Below are positions 60,063 through 64,000 of a stretch of 64,000 nt of DNA, one piece after another. Numbering within the stretch: the stretch's first letter is position 1; every line of letters starts with the position of its first letter. This stretch comes from Rhynochetos jubatus (lineage: Eukaryota > Chordata > Aves > Eurypygiformes > Rhynochetidae). A program made the position numbers and the translations under genes. The notes below the pieces were generated by a model, which saw nothing but the letters and a program-made list of their open reading frames with translations, did not search any database and was not told the DNA's origin. The stretch covers positions 4,527,501 through 4,591,500 of the forward strand of contig CM050651.1 of the NCBI GenBank assembly GCA_027574665.1. The letters are read 5' to 3'.

Positions 60063-62653
60063 AAAATATTCTGTGTCTCTGTCTCAGCACAGTTTCTTTC
60101 AGCGTGGTACCTGAAAGAGCCACAGCAGTGCTGAATATTTGAAAGCACACGAAGGAGTCACACACGCATTCTCCCTCTTATATCCCCCTCAAAAAAAAAC
60201 CCCAAAGGGTAATTTATCTTGGAAAGGAAGTTACTGCCTGCTGTTTTTATTGATTTCTGATCTCTTAAAAATACAACTGAAAAGAACTGTCTTTCTTCCA
60301 TGATTAGGTCTAAAATGCCAAGAGACTACACAAGCAGGTTGTTCTTTCTCAACTATAAATTTTATCACTACTACTTCCTGAGTTCTCTACTAAAAATGGA
60401 CAGCTTGTGAAATACTTCAGCCTGTCTGCCTTGTGACAGGTCTTCCTACAAAAACCTGAGTTATCCAAGAACACTCTGTAGCTGTCATGGCTAACTATCA
60501 CCCCACAAACTTGACTTCTAAAGAAAAATCCATTGGGAATCACAGAATAACAGCAACGTTAGCCAAAAAGTCCACCTTTCTGTGGAAGAGCACAGAAGTA
60601 GAATTTTTTTTTGTGTCATAACTTTGAATTTGGAAAGAACGTTATTTCCAATTTTATATGAATGACCATACTGCAGCCATTAGAATACATCCATACTTCT
60701 TTTTAGGAAAACATGGGTAAAGATCAGACACTGTTTTAAAAAATAAACCACAGCAGAATCTTAGTTAAGTAAGTTACTTAGTAGCTGTCGATAATGACAT
60801 AAATTGAGCATGCTTTTTTTTTAAATATCCTGCTATTATTAACAATATTGATGATGATGATGGACGCTCTGAATACTGTTATGTTCTACTGTTGCACTTG
60901 ATATGCTCTATGGTTTGGACAGCTTCACTGTAAAAAATCCAGGTTACACAAGGAATTATTGAATTTGTGTCAAGAAAATTGCTTACATAGTAATACACTT
61001 ATTGACTTAATCAAAAAATGCAAAATGACTGTGCTTTATAACACTTAGAAGTTCATTAGACTTAGTATCTCTCTTCTGACATATTAACCTTTCTACAACC
61101 ATGGCAATATATAAATGTCAGTGTTGGGCTGGGGGTTTTTTTTGTTGTTGTTTGTTTGTTCTTTAGTAAATAAAAGGTTAACTTAAATTTCAGTTTCATC
61201 GAGCAGTCATACTGGGATTGTTGGATATGATTTTAAAACTATGAAGTTTTCAATTTGTGTTCCAGTATTTCTCAATTGCTGCAACCTTAAAAATTAAGTG
61301 TATCTTTCATCATGGTTTCCCTTCAGTTTTCTCCATCTGTTTTTTAAGTGCTCCAACTTCTATTAGGCTAAATATTTTAAAGTACAGACTGTTTTTCTAG
61401 ACTCTGATATCAAGTTTCTCCAGAGTCACATTAACAAATTACATATATATAAACTGCTTTCAAAATACATAAATCTGGCATTCATTGAGAGTTTTCTTGC
61501 CATTACATTAATTAGGAAAATGTTCCTTAGGACTATCTGTTTAAATTACTGGTGTTTAATTAGCTATTATTGCTGAATTAAGGATTGATTTCTCATAACA
61601 GTATGTATCGGCGCAGGCTTTTACCTGTCATGGCCAAATTTGCTCAGATGAAAAGTGCAGTGAGAAGGTGACCTTGGACTCTGGCGATGCGTGTTGCTGG
61701 CTGATCCAATTATTAAAGGCCAGAGAAACCCAGAAGTGGATTGTTCCTACTCATTTTAGTTGCCAGCAGCAGATTGAGACTGTCCAAGTAGACCTACTGG
61801 TGTTATGGAGACAGGTTTTTCCTTTTTAAAAGGTATGAAAGTTCTGTGCCATCAAGCTTTCTCCAAAGATATTTTGCTGCAGAGCCATTGCGCTGAAATT
61901 GCCTTCTGAGGGGGATTAAGCAGCGCCGGTGTAGTCCACTCTTGGATCCGCTGACTGCTGTGCTAAAAGAGTATTCCCTATTTTTAAGAGTTGCCTTGAA
62001 GTCTGCTGCAATAAATAAACTTCCACAAATATTTGGATGCATAAGTTTTATTTATTTGGAATTAAAACTGAATAGATCTATAAACATGATGATCTATAAA
62101 TCGGAGGCTCTGAACTGAGAAAAATTGCACCACAGGTATTTCTGAAAACTGTGTAAAAATATGCAGTAAAGAAAGAGTGAAGAAAAGTTCAGCAATGTTC
62201 CGGTTTGTATATTTAAACACAACTTAGAGGGAAAACTACCTAGAATAAAGTAAGAGCAAGTTCTACAGAACAAAGACAAAAGGTTTCATTTTGTAAACCA
62301 CGCTAAAGAACATATACGAAGATCATATTCTCTTGAGCTTCCAAATTTCCAGGCTAAGATTTTACTGCCTGTAACATTAAGCAATCACTGAAGGGATTCC
62401 TGATTTCTCTCCAGTCCTGCAGTGCAGCAGACCTAAACTTTCAATTCACAGTTGTCCATTAGCATTTTTGCTGTCATCAAATTTGTGGGTTAGATTTGAT
62501 GATTAAGAAATAAAGCTAAAAAATAATGGAAAATAGGCTGGCATTGTAAAATTTCTTGCCAAGATGAAACCAAATACTCCAAAGTAACACTCAAAAAAGG
62601 GTTGGGTGTTTGACTCTGCTTTGGGCTTCAATGAATTTAAGGACTAAAGATGT
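60063..62653. other. Noncoding stretch, possible conserved block
   Basis: No supported gene. The part at 61480-61800 has balanced composition with TAATTA-type cores, like a conserved noncoding element. A T/G-rich patch lies at 61126-61162. Confidence 0.45.
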
Positions 62654-62670
62654 AAAAAAAAAAAAAAAAA
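62654..62670. repeat. Poly(A) run, 17 bases
   Basis: An uninterrupted A run just before the MIR-like fragment at 62693. No linked element body is evident. Confidence 0.9.
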
Positions 62671-62692
62671 GGAAATGAAAAATGAATTTTTG

Positions 62693-62738
62693 CATACTTA
62701 CCCAAGGTCATTCAGGTCATGAGTGCATCATGCAATGA
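62693..62738 (-). mobile_element. Possible MIR-type SINE fragment, reverse
   Basis: ACTTACCCAAGGTCATTCAGGTCATGAGTG resembles the reverse complement of the MIR core (ACTTGCCCAAGGTCACACAGCAAGTNAGTGG). Only about 30 bases match, so this is a weak call. Confidence 0.4.
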
Positions 62739-64000
62739 TTTTTTTGTCCCAGCACCATCAGGAAAAAGCAATAGCCTTTCATTTCCTGGTAAGAAAAAAA
62801 AAATTAGTTCCACCCAGTAGTGACCTTTCACTAGCTTAACTTCCCCTGAACCTGCCAGTATAATTATTTAAAGAGGGGATAAATAAGGACAGGATCTAAT
62901 ACAATGAGGTCTATGTGCAGCTACTTCAAAGAGCAAAAGGGATGAGGTCTTTAAAGTACTTGGAGAACTGACATCACTGCAACATAAGTTGCACGTGATG
63001 AATGGAAAATAATAAAACAATAGATGTATCTGATGTTAGAATTCAGGATCCAGCACTTCACAGGTTCACATTCATTATTTGATCTACATAACCATACTGA
63101 ACATTCCTATTAAACTAAGAATAATTGAATAAGAAAATTATCTGAACCTCATTTCAAAAGAAGACTTGGCTACAGTTAGAAAATATTTCTGCATGTCCAT
63201 CTTCAAGTGTATGACAATGGAAATATAATTACATCTAAAAATTACATAATTTGTCCTAAAAATAGGAATTTAATATAGACATCCATTATATTAGAATATT
63301 TTACATTTAGATATTATGGCAAAGAATAAAGAAATATTCAGTTAAAAAGTGGCAAGTGATCCCCCCTAAAAGAAAACAAAAAAACCCCCATGTTTTGGGT
63401 TTTTTTTAAGGAGTTGGTTCCCCTGTCCAGTTCACGACTAAGCTGTGGAAGCAGCAAGAGGGGCAGGGAGCAGTGGTTGGAAATAAGGACATTTAAACAG
63501 CATTGCCTTCAAAGGAATGCACGTGGCACCCTTCTTCAGGGGGAGAATTCAGTCTTTGGGAAGAGTCTGTGCTCCTCATCTAAATTAGACAGCTGCTAAA
63601 ACCCTCCTGTGCGTAGGCTGCAGCGTGACCCCAGTGCCTGTAAAAGCACTCTGGCAATGACCACGCTCACCCTTCATCTGATTCCTGAAAGCCAAGCCTT
63701 AGAAGATGTGTAAAGTACTTATTCACTTCTGAACATGCTTTAAAGCTATCCCTTGGAGCAGATGGAGTTTAGTTTGTAATCTCTTTACAGCAGCTGAGCG
63801 ACAAAAAAAAATATAATGCAGCACAGTCCAGAGTCAGTTTCTCCCTTTAAATTATTTGAAATATTATAAAAATTACTTTGTGTCTAATAGAGGCACCCTT
63901 TCCTGTCAAAAGGGAAAGGTTAAGTTATTATCAATGACATTTGATTAAATATTTGTTAATCAAATTTATTTTTCATTACTGGATGGATTTGTTAGTCTCT
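62739..64000. other. Noncoding stretch at the right edge
   Basis: No supported gene. A 69-codon plus-strand frame at 63390-63599 has slightly higher GC but no domain or splice context that I can defend. Confidence 0.5.

Noticed and set aside
1..64000. Bacterial or phage system, CRISPR array, tRNA or rRNA genes
   Set aside because: No repeat-spacer pattern, no dense coding and no RNA gene signature; the repeats are avian.

Overview
The window looks like a piece of a bird genome. It is about 38-40% GC, has no prokaryote-style gene packing and has a sparse repeat load typical of birds. Three decayed CR1 LINE fragments and two LTR copies of the common avian endogenous-retrovirus type (one solo LTR, one 3' LTR with flanking internal sequence) carry most of that diagnosis. 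Two MIR-type SINE remnants and one GC-rich CpG island fit the same picture. I see no tRNA, rRNA, CRISPR, operon or bacterial feature.

Layout. Positions 1-15240 are AT-rich noncoding DNA with a 23-base G run, a 115-bp foldback at 4386-4500, a few weak minus-strand exon candidates and a minus-oriented solo LTR at 12635-13241. Positions 15240-16130 are a CpG island with a TGGGC minisatellite, the clearest promoter in the window. From 16.4 to 56.35 kb I propose a tentative plus-strand split gene. Its candidate exons lie at 16450, 18224, 18424, 18638, 20444, 23215, 30508, 45231, 48235, 52124 and 56175, ending in a stop codon followed by an AATAAA signal. Between them lie long introns with a CR1 3' fragment, the MIR pair and a minus-oriented ERV 3' end (about 32330-33700). 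From 56.35 kb to the end the DNA is noncoding, with two more CR1 fragments and a reverse MIR-like piece.

How sure. The repeats and the CpG island are well supported. The split gene is an inference from splice sites, open frames and compatible intron phases, which I partly used to choose exons. The 3' exons (45231, 52124, 56175) are the best supported. I do not recognise the protein, and a transcript or protein alignment is needed to accept or reject it. None of the single-exon open frames I examined is convincing as a complete gene. I found no clear new biological system; the unexplained items of most interest are the exon chain, the foldback and possible conserved noncoding blocks.
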